In this document: positions 47,390-59,042 of the stretch, in pieces
Layout of the letters: every line of letters begins with the position of its first letter
Numbering within the stretch: the first letter of the stretch is position 1
Source of the DNA: Galaxea fascicularis
Taxonomy: Eukaryota > Cnidaria > Anthozoa > Scleractinia > Euphylliidae
Assembly: GCA_948470475.1 (NCBI GenBank)
Contig: OX419336.1
Coordinates: 898,501-962,500, forward strand
DNA length: 64,000 bases
Direction: 5' to 3'
Made by a program: the position numbers and the translations under genes
The notes under the pieces: generated by a model
Database searches by the model: none
What the model was told of the DNA's origin: nothing
Seen by the model: the letters and a program-made list of their open reading frames with translations, nothing else

Positions 47390-48388
47390 TAGAGACTTTA
47401 AGCACCGACAACGGGAACGGCGACGGCGACGGGAGAGGCCACCGGGAAAACCCAATTCATCTAATGCGCATGTCTATCTTGACGTTGCCGTCACGTCGCA
47501 AAGTGAGAAGTAGGATTTTGCCGTCTTGTGAAAACGTGAGTCTGAAAATCCCATTTTCCTCGGCTTTTTTCGAAAATCTTTGTATTTGATAACGCATTAA
47601 CCTTAATTAGAGTCTAAAGGTTGCTTACAGTTATTCTTGTTCGCAGACATTTAGGAATTAAGCTGTATTTTGCCTGCTGTAGAGCGAAATATATAAATCA
47701 AGGCTGAAGCGAAATGATCGGGCTGCTTTGTATGAAATTTCCTTTCGCCTTCATCCGTTTCTAAAGGTAAAGGACGTCTGATCTTATTTTCACAACTTAA
47801 GTTTTATTCAGTACGCAGATAAAGTACGCAGTTATCACTTTATCGGAACTGATAATTTGACAAGAAAATTCAGTACTTTAATGTATATGTTCGCTGTTTG
47901 GGCCGAGTTCCGAAGCAACAACAGCGTCAAATTGGGACTTTATTTCATTTTATTCTGATCTTTCTCTTCATGTATTCTGATTTAAAAATTAATAAACTGA
48001 TATACCTCAGCAAGGAATGGCATATTTTGTTCAGTTATGGAAACGAAATTCCGACAGACACTCGTTTTCTTGTTCATCGAAGCCGAAACACTGATAAAAA
48101 TTGTTGTCAGGATTTGATCACTTATTTATGTCATAACAGTAAAAATTCTTCGTTATCTATCACCCGCCTTCGTAATGACTAATGAAAAAGTGATTTCTGG
48201 CCGCCTTTAAAGAAGACAACGATGAAATGGAAGCTAATCGACAACCTAGAAAAGTTCCCGTCGCCGCTGTGGTTTTGGCATGTGCTTAATGTTTACAATT
48301 TCGCCTTTCAACCGCGTTGTCTCCCCAGTCTTTTCCTCGGTATCCACGTTGCCGTTGCCGTTGCCGGTGCCAGTGCTTAAAGTCTCTA
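47390..48388. mobile_element. TA-flanked TIR element of about 1 kb
   Basis: The left end is TA plus GAGACTTTAAGCACCGACAA, running into (GGCGAC) triplets. The right end, reverse complemented, is TA plus GAGACTTTAAGCACTGGCAC, running into (GGCAAC) triplets. The 999-bp length includes both TA dinucleotides. The interior has only short frames (such as 47898-48182) without transposase features, so it is non-autonomous. The design resembles the element at 513-881: TA, a 3-bp-variable head, CTT(A)AAGCA, then GC-rich triplet repeats. Confidence 0.7.
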
Positions 48389-49035
48389 GTGTGGAATCGT
48401 AACGCAACTTCAGGGCGTGATAACCGCCGAAATGGTGTTTTGTATCTATGCTATTACAACGATGATGTCTTAGTGATGTCATGTTCTTTGCATTTGCCCT
48501 GTAAAATCAACTTGAGCAGTATTCTGTTATACGTTTCTGTATAACTCTCTTTTAAAAACTAGGCCGCTGGTTAATCTATTTCTACTGCTGAGTTTTGATT
48601 GGTTTAGCCATCATTGTATCTAAGTCATTATACTGTGCTCCACAAATATGGTAACTCTAAGCGTCAGTTTTTTTACATGATAAAGTAGGGAAGATTTATC
48701 AATAATTCATGGACGTTGTTTCGTTAAGGATTCTGCGAGTTGTTCATTGATTGACAATTTAATCTAGTTGGGATTTAAGTCCGTGATTGACACTTAAGGA
48801 TTAGTAACATTAAAAGATTGCTACGCGTTCAAAGTTCATTCTAAGAGTTCAGCTAACTCGTTCGATTCCTGACCTGTTTCATGTTGCCGACCTGTTATCC
48901 GATTGAACTGCTAACCTGTGTATATCGATATCTCCACAGAAGTAAGTGGTCAATTATCTCGGATTTGTTGTAATTAACTTTTGTTGTCTGCGTTTTATAG
49001 TAAATAAAATTATATGCTGATAATGTGGAATACAT
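48389..49035. other. intergenic, no gene seen
   Basis: AT-rich sequence between two repeats with nothing further that I can support. Confidence 0.5.
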
Positions 49036-49180
49036 TCCTTCACAGATCGAATGGAGCATCGCACCGGAATCGCGAGGTCACGGGTTCAAGCCCCGTTGAA
49101 GTCCTGAATTTTTTTTTCACTAGGCCGTTCTTTACGCAATTGCAAAAATTGCGATAACAACTGCGACGACCATTTTTCAT
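49036..49180 (+). repeat. tRNA-derived SINE
   Basis: GAATGGAGCATCGCACCGG and then GAGGTCACGGGTTCAAGCCC give a degenerate A-box (about 49042-49057) and a good RNA polymerase III B-box (GGGTTCAAGCC, 49082-49092), roughly 30 bases apart as in a tRNA. The tRNA-like head is followed by a T-run and a tail body with the short palindrome GCAATTGCAAAAATTGC. The acceptor stem does not pair, so it is a SINE and not a tRNA gene. Confidence 0.65.
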
Positions 49181-49412
49181 TTGAAAACTAAAATTATACG
49201 ATTTGATTAATCCAGTGGATCGTCAACCGTTTTCCCCGGAACAGGCGTTTTTGATAAAACAATTATTCCACTGGCGCTTGTTGGATATGAGTTAGATGCA
49301 TGAGTATCACTAGCTCGGTGCTACCATCGGCTACCCGATCAGGATGTCCAAAGTGCAACGCGCTTAGCTTTTATAGCTTATGGAATCGGTAATTGTTAAT
49401 GCACTCTGACAT

Positions 49413-50078
49413 GTTGGGCGCAATCCATTCAACCAAAATTTCCGGACCGAAGTTTCGAAATTTCTTGAAGGCGAATGGAACGCGACGCCGGACAGGTCTC
49501 GTTCCATTCCTTTGTCATGAAGCGTTTCCCGCCCTGATTTAGTGTCTTCCCATCGCTCAAATGTTCTCTCGTTATCAGGTTGACTTGCGAGGACCTCAGT
49601 CTCATTGGGAATGGAAGAAGAATCTTCAACAACTAACATAAACCTAACACCATTAACAATGGCGGGAGTTTAATCGGAGTTTGGATGCTCTAGACAATGA
49701 AAACGTACGTGGAAACAGATAGCTTTCAAAATTGGCTTGCAAAGCAACTACGTACCTGTTGTAGTAGCGCATCACGGAATTTAAAAGCAACAGCGATAAA
49801 TCTGCTGCTAAAAGACTAAAATTATTGCACAGAAAACTCTCGCTGTCCATGTCAAAAATCAACCCGAAAGTACCGGACAGAGAGGTGTTGGACACGAGAA
49901 TGGGTCGGAAATGTCAAATGGAACAGCAATTTTCCGGTCTGACCGGTCCAACCGAACCAACGGGTCCACCTCGAAAGGTGGACCCGTTTTTCCGAAAAAT
50001 ATCCTGGCGGACCAAACTGATCCATTAAGTTTTGGACCGAAATTTCCGGAAATTCTGGTTCAATGGATCGCGCCCGTT
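49413..50078. mobile_element. fold-back/TIR element with 'tttccgg' arms
   Basis: The left arm GTTGGGCGCAATCCATTCAA continues CCAAAATTTCCGG. The right arm CCGGAAATTCTGGTTCAATG continues GATCGCGCCCG. The two are inverted copies of about 33 bp. Inner hairpins are present: GAATGGAACG with CGTTCCATTC at about 49473-49509, and GGGTCCACCTCGAAAGGTGGACCC at 49963-49986. Frames inside (about 67-91 codons) are repeat-derived. Probably a composite non-autonomous element. Confidence 0.6.
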
Positions 50079-50446
50079 ATGCAGCTATTGCGATGCTTTG
50101 CATGTTATCAGACAAATCTGGATTATGTTTTTCTCATTAGGCATTGTGAAACGCAATGAAGTCCTTTTGTGTTCTGCTCCTCTGTATCACCTTACGCAAA
50201 ATTTATTATGCTTACGTCATATGGAGGACCGGAAAGTGGACGACAGAGCTAGGGGAATGGGTCTAGTATTGTCAAAATGGCGGATAGCATTCGTGCCGTC
50301 ATATGTCCAAGTTTCGCTGGGTTTCAAATACTCGGCGCACTTCATCAACTTTGAATGCTGCTCCCACAGTCTTGCAATAGTCAAAAATAAGAAGGGAGTG
50401 TGTGACGCGGGAGCCACTGGTTCAACACTCGCTGAAGACCCATAGC
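50079..50446. other. repeat-like sequence, origin unclear
   Basis: A plus-strand frame stays open from the preceding element through 50445, but it lacks any domain and starts inside the repeat. I treat it as non-coding. Confidence 0.35.
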
Positions 50447-50582
50447 CCAATTTCGATATCATGATTAAAATTCACGTTTCAACTCGAGACTCTGGGGAAA
50501 AAACACATACAAATCCTTAGTTTAGTCTCCAGAGCCCCGAAATCGTGTTTATTGAAGTTGAATTTTAATATATCGAAATTGG
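50447..50582. repeat. short inverted-repeat element
   Basis: CCAATTTCGATATCATGATT and AAAATTCA at 50447-50474 are mirrored by TTGAATTTTAATATATCGAAATTGG at 50558-50582. The arms are about 25 bp with three or so differences and the element is 136 bp. Confidence 0.65.
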
Positions 50583-53500
50583 TCTATTACGACAGTTTTA
50601 ATTTCGACTACAGTAGCAGCTGCAGTAGCGCGCCGCGAAAAGTCAGTGGGCCGGGTATTCTACAGCCGCTCGAAGGTGCATACTTTTCTTTCTTCTTGGT
50701 GAGCCAGCAACCTGATTTCTGTTTTGTGGCGCTCGACGAGAGCTACTAACAGGACATAAAGATCTACTGTTCAACTGAGAAAGTGGGTCGGGGGATATTC
50801 CATGGCATATCAATCGAATATATCACGCTTGGTATATATTGATTTTCAGCACTAAGCAACTGAAACTTCCAAACTGGGGCAGTCTTAGATCAGAAACCAT
50901 GTTCATGGAAGCTGCCCAAGGGGATAAAGAAATAAAAATACACCAACAGGGAACTACACAACAATTACACTCAAAAAAAATATAGTAGACAACAGGTCAG
51001 GTAGGTGGTCGTGTTATGATACTGGGGAAAAGTAATTAGCAATCCTGCCAGCGGCATGCCACTCAATTATATTAATTGTTTTTCTTTGACATCCGCAGGA
51101 AAAACGCTCAAAGGCTCCACATTGAACTTTGTTTGTCGCAAAAAGTACACTAGTGAACCAAAAATAAAAACCCAAATTAATAACCTAAAGATAGGTTTGG
51201 GACATAAATGATACGTCACGTCCTCCGGTAATTACATTTAAAGGGGCTATGTCATGCTATTTTAGCATATTTTTAAAGCTCAAAATGATATGTCTTGCGG
51301 TCTATTGAGATCCAAAAATAATGGCTTAGTTTTGTTATTTAAGATTGTTATGTCGTCTGATGCTACCAATGCAGCAAGGATGGAAATGGATTGAAACTTG
51401 ACAAGATTGGGCCAACTTTTTCAAGTTTTGATGCGATCTCGACAAAAAACACCAAAAACCTTATCATGGGTTGCTCTCTTTGATAAATTTAATTTAATAT
51501 CCATCTCATGGTTTATCAGGAACATTGTTTGTGTAAATAAAAGCTCCAAGTAACGGTTTTTTTGAAAGAATTGATCCAAAACAACAAAGTCGTCGTGACT
51601 TAGTCCCTTTAAAAAAGGACTTCCTGAGGGTGTTTCCTGTGTCCTGCAATGGAAATTTCATGTAGGTTTGTTCTTCTTCATTCATAGTCCCAAAGGTACG
51701 TTCTTTTTCAAAGATCAAGTATTAATCTTGGTACCAGAACCTTTTTTGAACTGTATAACAGGAGGGCGTTATTCTCATTATCACGCTAACACAGCAGTTT
51801 TAGCAAATTCACATAGACCTTTTCCTGTATTACTTAAGTCCTTGCTTTAATGCTGTTGAGTTCTTTAGTCATTATAATGACCTACCCGCAATGTTTTTGT
51901 TTTACCTGGTTTTTTGAATATGAGGTCAGAATCTCTGGCAAATATGATATCATACGGTACTAACTTTGGATCGGTTTATTTAAGTCTTTTTTTTCTTCGG
52001 ACACTATTTACTCACGGTAAGCTTATGCAGGAGTCAAAATACATCGCAGTACACATGTTCGTTATATAAATATTGTGATTTTCATAAACCACTACTCTTG
52101 AAAATTGACGCTATTTAAAAACGGGATTTGAGTTTTAAGTAGTTACATATTACACACGAGGAAATTCTGTAAACTTATGTGAACGTTGCAGCGCCAAGTT
52201 TTTCGATTCCTTCCGCTAAAAAGTCCCAGAAAGGAAATAATTAAGGGGCGTTTTATCATAATTTTCTCAGGAAATTTTTTATTTGGTTTTATCAGTGTTG
52301 CCTTTGGGGTAATAATCTGATTCCTTTATTTAGACGCTAATCATGCAGTGAGTTTCGGAATACTTCAAAGATGTTTTATGTTTAACTTGTTGAGTTTATC
52401 TGCCGCTAAGTATTAGTTGCATCCATGTCCACCCGACTAAAGCCCCTAAGATATAATACCATGAGCTCCTCGAATCTTTCATACAAATTGCATTATGTCA
52501 TTCAGAATTTTTTGTAGGGGTTTCATGAGTATCGTTTCCGTGAACAGGATAAATAAAAACCAGAAACAAAACCAGAACAAGAAACTCGCAAAATTAGTTT
52601 GCGTGATAACGGAAACGGCGGCCGCGGTGAAAGGTGAAAAGCCGGCTGACTGAGAAACTACTCAAGCCCTGACTACGGCGACATTTATCAAGCGATAGCT
52701 GTTTTGCTTCGAAACAGTCAACATGGCGATGATAGAGGAACTGCTGTCCACGAAAGCAAGTAACTTTGGAAGGAAAAATAGCCATGATTCAATTTGTTTT
52801 TATCTGATATACGACATGAACTATGATCAGGAAAAAACATAAATTAAGCAAAGTCATGACAGAGGCCAACATTTTTCAGTTATATCGGTTTGTGACTTAA
52901 AATACACAGCTAGACAAGGTTTTTTAAACGTGCAAAAGATACCAAAAAGATTAAAGGAGAACTTGTCTCGGCCATTAAAGTGACGCAAGAAAACCATATC
53001 GAGGTAGCAGATCACTCATGTCTTCAATCCGTTCAAGGTTCAAAGCGTAACAAGACGATAAGAAAACTCCACTGTGCAATATACTTCCGGCAATGTACCT
53101 CAAGCTGTTTCATTCAATTTTATCTGGATGAAAAGATTTCAAAATTGTGTTTTTCCTTGAAAAATTTCCAGAAAGGAGATGAGGAGGTATCATGCAGGCA
53201 TTACTCCCTTTATACTGAAACCGAAACTGTGTGTAACGACAAAAAGCTTCTCGTGAGTTGCCCTTAATACTGATCAAAGAAAGAATATTAAAATTATTTG
53301 GACTTGCGCTAAATTTTAAGGGAAAGGAAGTTTTCTCTAATTCTGGAGTGCTACTTGTGGGCTCTCTGAAAATCTTCGTATTTTATCCCGAATTTCTGAG
53401 ACAAGAAAGGCTTTCCGCCGACACAAGGGCCGCGGAGCAATTTTTATAGTGCGGGGACAGAGAGGGGCCTGACTCCATAAAAATGGTTAAAACGGAGACT

Positions 53501-53728
53501 TATTCCGTCAGGCTTGGATGTTTTCTCGCGAGGTCGACCAGCTTTAGCCGACCGTGAAACTACTTCTCACTTCTGGAAATTAATTTTACTAAATTTATTA
53601 TTTCTTTTTGACAAAAAGTGGAGGGTGGGGGCTCTGACCCCGTCGGCCCCTCCCCCATCGCGGTCCCTGATATTTGAGCGAATCATTAGCCAACCTTGGC
53701 AAGAAATATTGTTCAAGTACAAAATTCC
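50583..53728. other. intergenic, no confident gene
   Basis: About 3.1 kb without supportable genes. Around 51240-51480 the sequence has a repeat-like look (AAAGGGGCTATGTCATGCTA and onward), but no second copy is present in this window. Confidence 0.45.
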
Positions 53729-54162
53729 TTAAGGCCCGTTTAAACGGTTTCAACATTTGCTTCAAAATGAGTTTAACACTTTGTTGAATCAAATATTGGG
53801 TGTGTTTGAACAGGTGTTCTAACATTGTTGAAAGCATGTTGAATCAAAAATCGGTTTAAACTTTCATTCAACATCGATTCAACTTTTCCTTTGTTCTTGA
53901 AAATGCATGTTGAATGGTGTTGAAGCCTTTTGAATACTCCTGTTCAACAATTGTAGAACACACGCCTGCTCACATCAGGCCGCAAAAGTAAATATGGCGT
54001 CTATCGTTTGCGTTTAACAGTGAATAAGGTGACACAATGTTGGAACCGTTTGAACGGGCCTCTGCACAACTTTGTTTTTGCATTCAACATTTGACGATCA
54101 TCCGTTCAACTTTTGTTGAACAAATGTTGGTCAAATGTTGAAACCGTTTAAATGGGCCTTAA
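53729..54162. mobile_element. TTAA-flanked MITE rich in TTCAACA/TGTTGAA
   Basis: The left end is TTAA, then GGCCCGTTTAAACGGTTTCA. The right end is the inverse, TGAAACCGTTTAAATGGGCC, then TTAA. The terminal inverted repeats are about 26 bp. The body of 434 bp is filled with alternating TTCAACA and TGTTGAA words in both orientations, and includes an internal copy of the terminus (GAACCGTTTGAACGGGCCTC near 54042). A TTAA target is typical of piggyBac-type elements, but no transposase is present, so that family assignment is inference. Confidence 0.75.
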
Positions 54163-55512
54163 CAGGCCACGTGTGGGATTTTTAATAGCCTTGTCAGTTT
54201 TCTGGATAGGTTTTGAAGAAAGAAGAAAACGAAGCAAATTCAGATAAGCGGTTCCGTCCACTGGTCAAAAACATGATAATCATTGTGAGCTTTAGTTTTT
54301 GCAAATTGTCTGCGCACGCGCCTGAAATAGCCCCCAGATTCCTGACAAAATCAATCAAGGCGCTTTATCGCGCACTGCCATTCCGTCACCGGTGCCTGAA
54401 GGTAAGAAGGAGATAGGAAGAATAAAGTAGATGATTTTATTTAAGATCCAATACCCTCAATTCTTAAATTACCCTTTGCAAGAACACAACCAGTCAACCT
54501 GGTACAGTCCTAGTCAGGATCTAAATGTAAGATGTTCTGAGTGCTGAAGCGATTGAAGTGATGGGTCTAAGTTATGCTTTGGGAAAAGACTTTTACTATG
54601 ATTCTGTCATTAAAACAACTTTTAAGCGGCGTTTAGAATTTATGACAAGATCTCCTGGTGAGTTTTAAGTTCTCGCGCGGGCACTCAAATGAAAGCGAAA
54701 AGGTAATGATCACAACAAAGAACGCATTAATGGAGTTATCCCGCTTTCGTCGGAACAACAAAAGATGGACCTAGAATATAAGTGTAGCACTCTGCAACTG
54801 AAACTGTGGTTATTACGTATCTAATGGTCGTGCCATTAGTAATGTTTGATACATGTGTTTGTGAATTATTTTTAAAATGTTGTTTTTTTTGTGCTCAACT
54901 TTGTAAATGGAAAAGATAGCCAGCATAAGATACCAAAGGAAAAAAGACTGAAAACCAAAACAAACCAAAACAAAAAAACAAAGAATAACAGGTTTGTTTG
55001 TCGGTGTCAACTTTCTGACGGATGTCATTATGCTCGTGCGATTAAATTTTGCGAGCGAGATGCTCTTCCAACGGTTGTTTTCAAACGCGTAAATTATTTC
55101 TCGCACCCTAAAAGTCACGCCTATTTCCGCGAAATCTTTCTTAAATCTTCCATTTTCCTGAAAGAGCCTTCATTCATTCAAATTTGAAGGCAATTATTTC
55201 TTAAGCCAAACTTCCTGGCACCAAAAGATGGAAGTCAGCTCAGGAAGTGAAACATAATTTGAATGTTTAGCGCGGCACCTGCTTTACGGCAAACATATTT
55301 AAGTATGACTTCAGCAGCACGTGACTCTAGTTTTTGAATCCCTAGGTTCCGGAACGTCGAACGCCTTTCTTTACCTGAGGTAAGAACATTTCATCAGACT
55401 TCGTCCTCTATACTTTTGTTTCTAAGTTTCAATTTGATTCCATTTCAATTCATACTTGCAAGCTTTTCTGACTTTGAGTTTTGCCGTCTTGGACTGATTA
55501 AGACACAACTCG
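54163..55512. other. intergenic, no gene seen
   Basis: AT-rich; CAAAACAAACCAAAACAAAA-type low complexity near 54955-54985. No supportable gene. Confidence 0.5.
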
Positions 55513-55983
55513 ATTCAGCAGGGGCACCCAACGAGGAAATTAAGCAAAAAACCCTTTGAGGGATATTTCTAGGCTCCTTGTAATGTTTAAAGACTGTTTA
55601 AAGAGTTGTTTTAATCAGCTAGAAAAATTGATCTGTTCGGATTTCTTAGCTGAAAATTGAAGTGCCCGAAAATTTTAGGGAATGAAATCTTCATTTCAGA
55701 AATTGCTAGCTGAATGTCACCTTCGAAGAACTTCTCTGTGAACTATTTGCTTGCCCGAAAATGCTAGGCGACCTTTTCAAGAGTCAAAAATTGCAAAAAT
55801 ATCCCTTCCGAAAATCTAAGGGACTATTTTCCCCTGGATTTCCCTGGTTGCGAATATTTTAGGTGATGTTTTAGTTAAGAAATCAATAGCTTTTGACAAT
55901 GCATTATCCGAAAGTCTTAGAACGGGTAGACTCTCTCGAACAGATATTTCATCGAAGTTTCTCGCTGGGTGCCCCTGATTCAG
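55513..55983. mobile_element. non-autonomous DNA transposon with TIRs and 6-bp duplication
   Basis: Terminal inverted repeats CAGGGGCACCCAACGAG (55519 onward) and CTCGCTGGGTGCCCCTG (ending 55977) flank a 459-bp body. The direct repeat ATTCAG precedes the left end (55513-55518) and follows the right end (55978-55983), as expected of a target-site duplication. The body holds about five variants of CCGAAAATTTTAGGG, spaced about 45-90 bases apart (near 55664, 55754, 55807, 55850 and 55906). No transposase frame is present. The CAGGG-type terminus is hAT-like, but hAT elements normally duplicate 8 bp, so the superfamily is open. Confidence 0.8.
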
Positions 55984-57537
55984 ACGGACCCTGGAGGAGA
56001 TTTCATATCTTTTTGTGTTTCAGTTTTTTTTGAGGAGATTGAATTGTTTGGATTTTCAGTTTGGGTGTTTTATGGATTCTGTGTATAATTTTGTGAAGAA
56101 CTTTATGACCTCGGCTTATTTACTGAATTTCTGAGTCTACATTCAATTAATCCTTTGGCACGTCTTCGCACATACATATACTTATGAAATCTGTGAGAGA
56201 AACCAGCATACTGGCACAGAGACACAGGACGTTACATTCCGCGTTACACATAACACCGGGGAATGAGGTGGTTAACGGGTAGGATGGAGATGTCATATTT
56301 TTTAAATACGCTTCTTTTTCGTCTTGTACCCTCCATTTGCGTTGAATGAGATAAATGACAAGTTTTATCGAATACTTAAAATTTCACGCTAGATCATACA
56401 GATGTTTTTCAGCAGGAGGAACTTCTGTTTTGACGATGAAATTGCGAACGTTCGCTGCACACAGAGGCCACATCCAAGAATCTTCCAGCATTGTACGCAA
56501 CTATACAAATTTTACGGTTTCGTTGAGAGTTCTCACTACTTCTAGGTCTTACTACTACCGCTAATCATACACCCCAGCCAGGTTGGGAATTTTACACAAA
56601 GTTTGTACATTTCGCATATGCACTCGATCTCGGACACGTCTCAAGTCCTCGGCTACAAATAGAAGAAGGGCATCGCAGCCCTTCTCAAAAATAGTTTCAA
56701 ATACATTTTATGAATTCATAGCTCAACTGGGGATTATAAAAATATCACAACTGGGCATCAAACTTGAACAGATTAAAACTAACTGCGAAGGGAAAATACG
56801 TCATTATACTAATTTCCTTAGGGCAAAATTATTTTATTTACTGGAGAATGATTCTTAGTGGAGAGTGTTCAGTAATGGCGTTTCGATATGAAATTTGAAA
56901 GTTTCTGCTCTCTGGCTCGGTAAGGGGTAATTAGTTCATTTAGGCCCTTCAGTGTAGTCTCGGAAATTAAAAAAAGACAGCATAATTTAGAACACAGCAG
57001 GAGTTTCCATTAATGAGCTTCAACCGATCAGCAAAGAATACCTAGACTGAGAGTCACTCCCCTCCCGGGGAGTCACTGACCATAGGTAAATGCTCAAAGC
57101 CCAACCTAAACTGTTGTTTTACAGGCCAGACTTCTCTTCGAAGTCCGCTGAGTCATCTGTGCACGTAATATAAATCTTGAACTGCTTCAGATGAAAATCC
57201 AGTGGCCTTTCACAGCTCCTTGTACAAGAAAATTGCTTCATAAAAGGATTCATGTTCTTTAGCTTCGACTTAAGAGTTCATAAGTCTGACGAATCCAAAG
57301 TTAATTTACATCGGGTAATTCTTTATATTCTAAGATATGTTTTCCTGATTACTTCAGTTATTTCTAAAAATACCAGTTGAACATTATCTTTCTGGCAAGT
57401 AACAAAATCTCTTGAAAGCGGTACTGAACAACCCAAATAGGTGATCGAACGAGTGGGCGCAGCGAAAGATCGATGTTTCTGCATGATACAAAACAACAAA
57501 AGGTGCGTAAATACCATACAAAGCACTTTGCATGCTG
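55984..57537. other. intergenic, no gene seen
   Basis: AT-rich sequence, short frames without domains. Confidence 0.5.
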
Positions 57538-57727
57538 TAATATCACAGGGCGTCCATACAAGCAGTGTGTCTGTTTGTATGTTCGAGATATAAAGAATAT
57601 AAAGAAATGTCATTTCCCGATGTAAGTTTACGATATCAGGACTTTCCAATATTCCCATACATTTCCCCTTTATATTTCGAACATACAAACAGACACACTG
57701 CTTGTATGGGCCTCCTGTGGTAATATT
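57538..57727. repeat. fold-back element with 58-bp arms
   Basis: The left arm 57538-57595 contains CCATACAAGCAGTGTGTCTG and TTTGTATGTTCGAGATATAA. The right arm 57668-57727 is the reverse complement with few changes. The loop is about 72 bases. The arms are near identical at the core, suggesting recent insertion or gene conversion. Minus-strand frames crossing it (57323-57754 and 57636-58070) are translations of the repeat. Confidence 0.75.
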
Positions 57728-58887
57728 TGGAACTTGCTGGGCATGGTTTTTCACAAGTGCTTTTAATTTGCTGTTCCTGGATGAAATGGGTTTCAGCTAA
57801 AGTGATAAACGCGCTTCTCCACCACAGCTTCAGTAGTTTATACCTAATTTGCGAGAAAGCCAGGTGTAAAACTGCGCAAAACTCTCCAAACTTCTGGGAA
57901 TGAAGACTGAAGAGGCACCAACAACAAACAACAGCCCAGCGCAGACTTCTGATTGCCTGGTTCGTCAGTTTTGGCAGGTGTAAAGTAAGTCGTTTCGCCA
58001 GATTCTGATTGGATGATGAAGTTTCCGTCAGGGATTTTTCACTAGCTATGATCGATTCTCTCCGCCTCAATTAACAACTATGAAATAAATCCTTCTTCTC
58101 ATGATTAGTATGCACGTAAAGAATAGTTAAACGTGCGTACGGTTTTATTGAAACAATAGTTGTTTGGATTCTAGAATGAAAATGTTTTACAAAATAATTT
58201 CGATTTCTTCGGGTTCCTAGTCCATCAGTAGAGTTCCTGAATTTGCTTGCTATTCTATAAATAATCTTAAACTGTAGTGTTTAGTGTTTACTGTTTCTTG
58301 TCTCCTGTTTGCCATAAAAGTTTCTGAAAATTAGGAATATCAATACACGTTACAAACATCTGGAAGACATAGGCCTCCCGCCCCTTCCAATGAGATGAGA
58401 AAAATGAATGGCTCGTGTATGCATGTCTTGCTTTTCCTGACTTTTATTCACTGCAGTTACCTACGACAAACAAATAAAGCAGGAAACAAGTAGTATCAGT
58501 TGACGAGCTAGTAGTTGGGAATAAGTGTTGCCTGCATTACAAGACTACATTTGGATTGTTTTGAGGCCTTACATTTCGTTCTAGAAGTGTCCGTTTTGAC
58601 GTCTGATAACCGACGAAGTAAAGAGCAGCTTTTTGACTGTTAAGTTGTCGGGAGAATTAAACTATATGTAATATACAATCTTAGACAAAAACTGAGTATA
58701 TGCCATGAATTATTTATACAGAAACTTTATCCAAATATCGCCATGAATTTTAACAGATTTGAAAAATAAAACTAACATAACATGCATATTTTGCCAAAAA
58801 AATTAAAATATTAATATTAAAAACCAAATTTTACTGAGAAACGAATACTTCAGCGTTATAAATATTGAGGTGCCGTAGCCAGGATGA
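57728..58887. other. intergenic, no gene seen
   Basis: No supportable gene. A long minus-strand frame at 57636-58070 lacks an ATG start and recognisable features. Confidence 0.45.
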
Positions 58888-59042
58888 ACAATTTAAAAAC
58901 GATCTCTGACTAAAAAAGGTTAGAAAAAGTACGAGAACGAAAGCCTTCCGACTGACTGCCCGAAGCGACGGGTAAAATGTTTACCCGTTAAAGACTGTAG
59001 TTCTTAACCTTTCAGTTAGCCAGAGATCGTTTTTAAATTGTA
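58888..59042. repeat. fold-back element with about 36-bp arms
   Basis: ACAATTTAAAAACGATCTCT (58888 onward) is mirrored by AGAGATCGTTTTTAAATTGT ending at 59042. The arms extend to AAAAGGTTA and TAACCTTTC. A small central hairpin ACGGGTAAAATGTTTACCCGT is present. Confidence 0.75.

Noticed and set aside
49036..49110. Functional tRNA gene
   Set aside because: Good B-box but degenerate A-box, no pairing acceptor stem, and a SINE-type tail follows.
49364..50445. Chain of frames on both strands (67-137 codons)
   Set aside because: They lie in or extend out of a palindromic element, and the apparent protein similarity between strands is due to the inverted arms.
57323..58070. 143- and 144-codon minus-strand frames
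   Set aside because: Both overlap the fold-back at 57538-57727. They overlap each other in different frames and show no domain.
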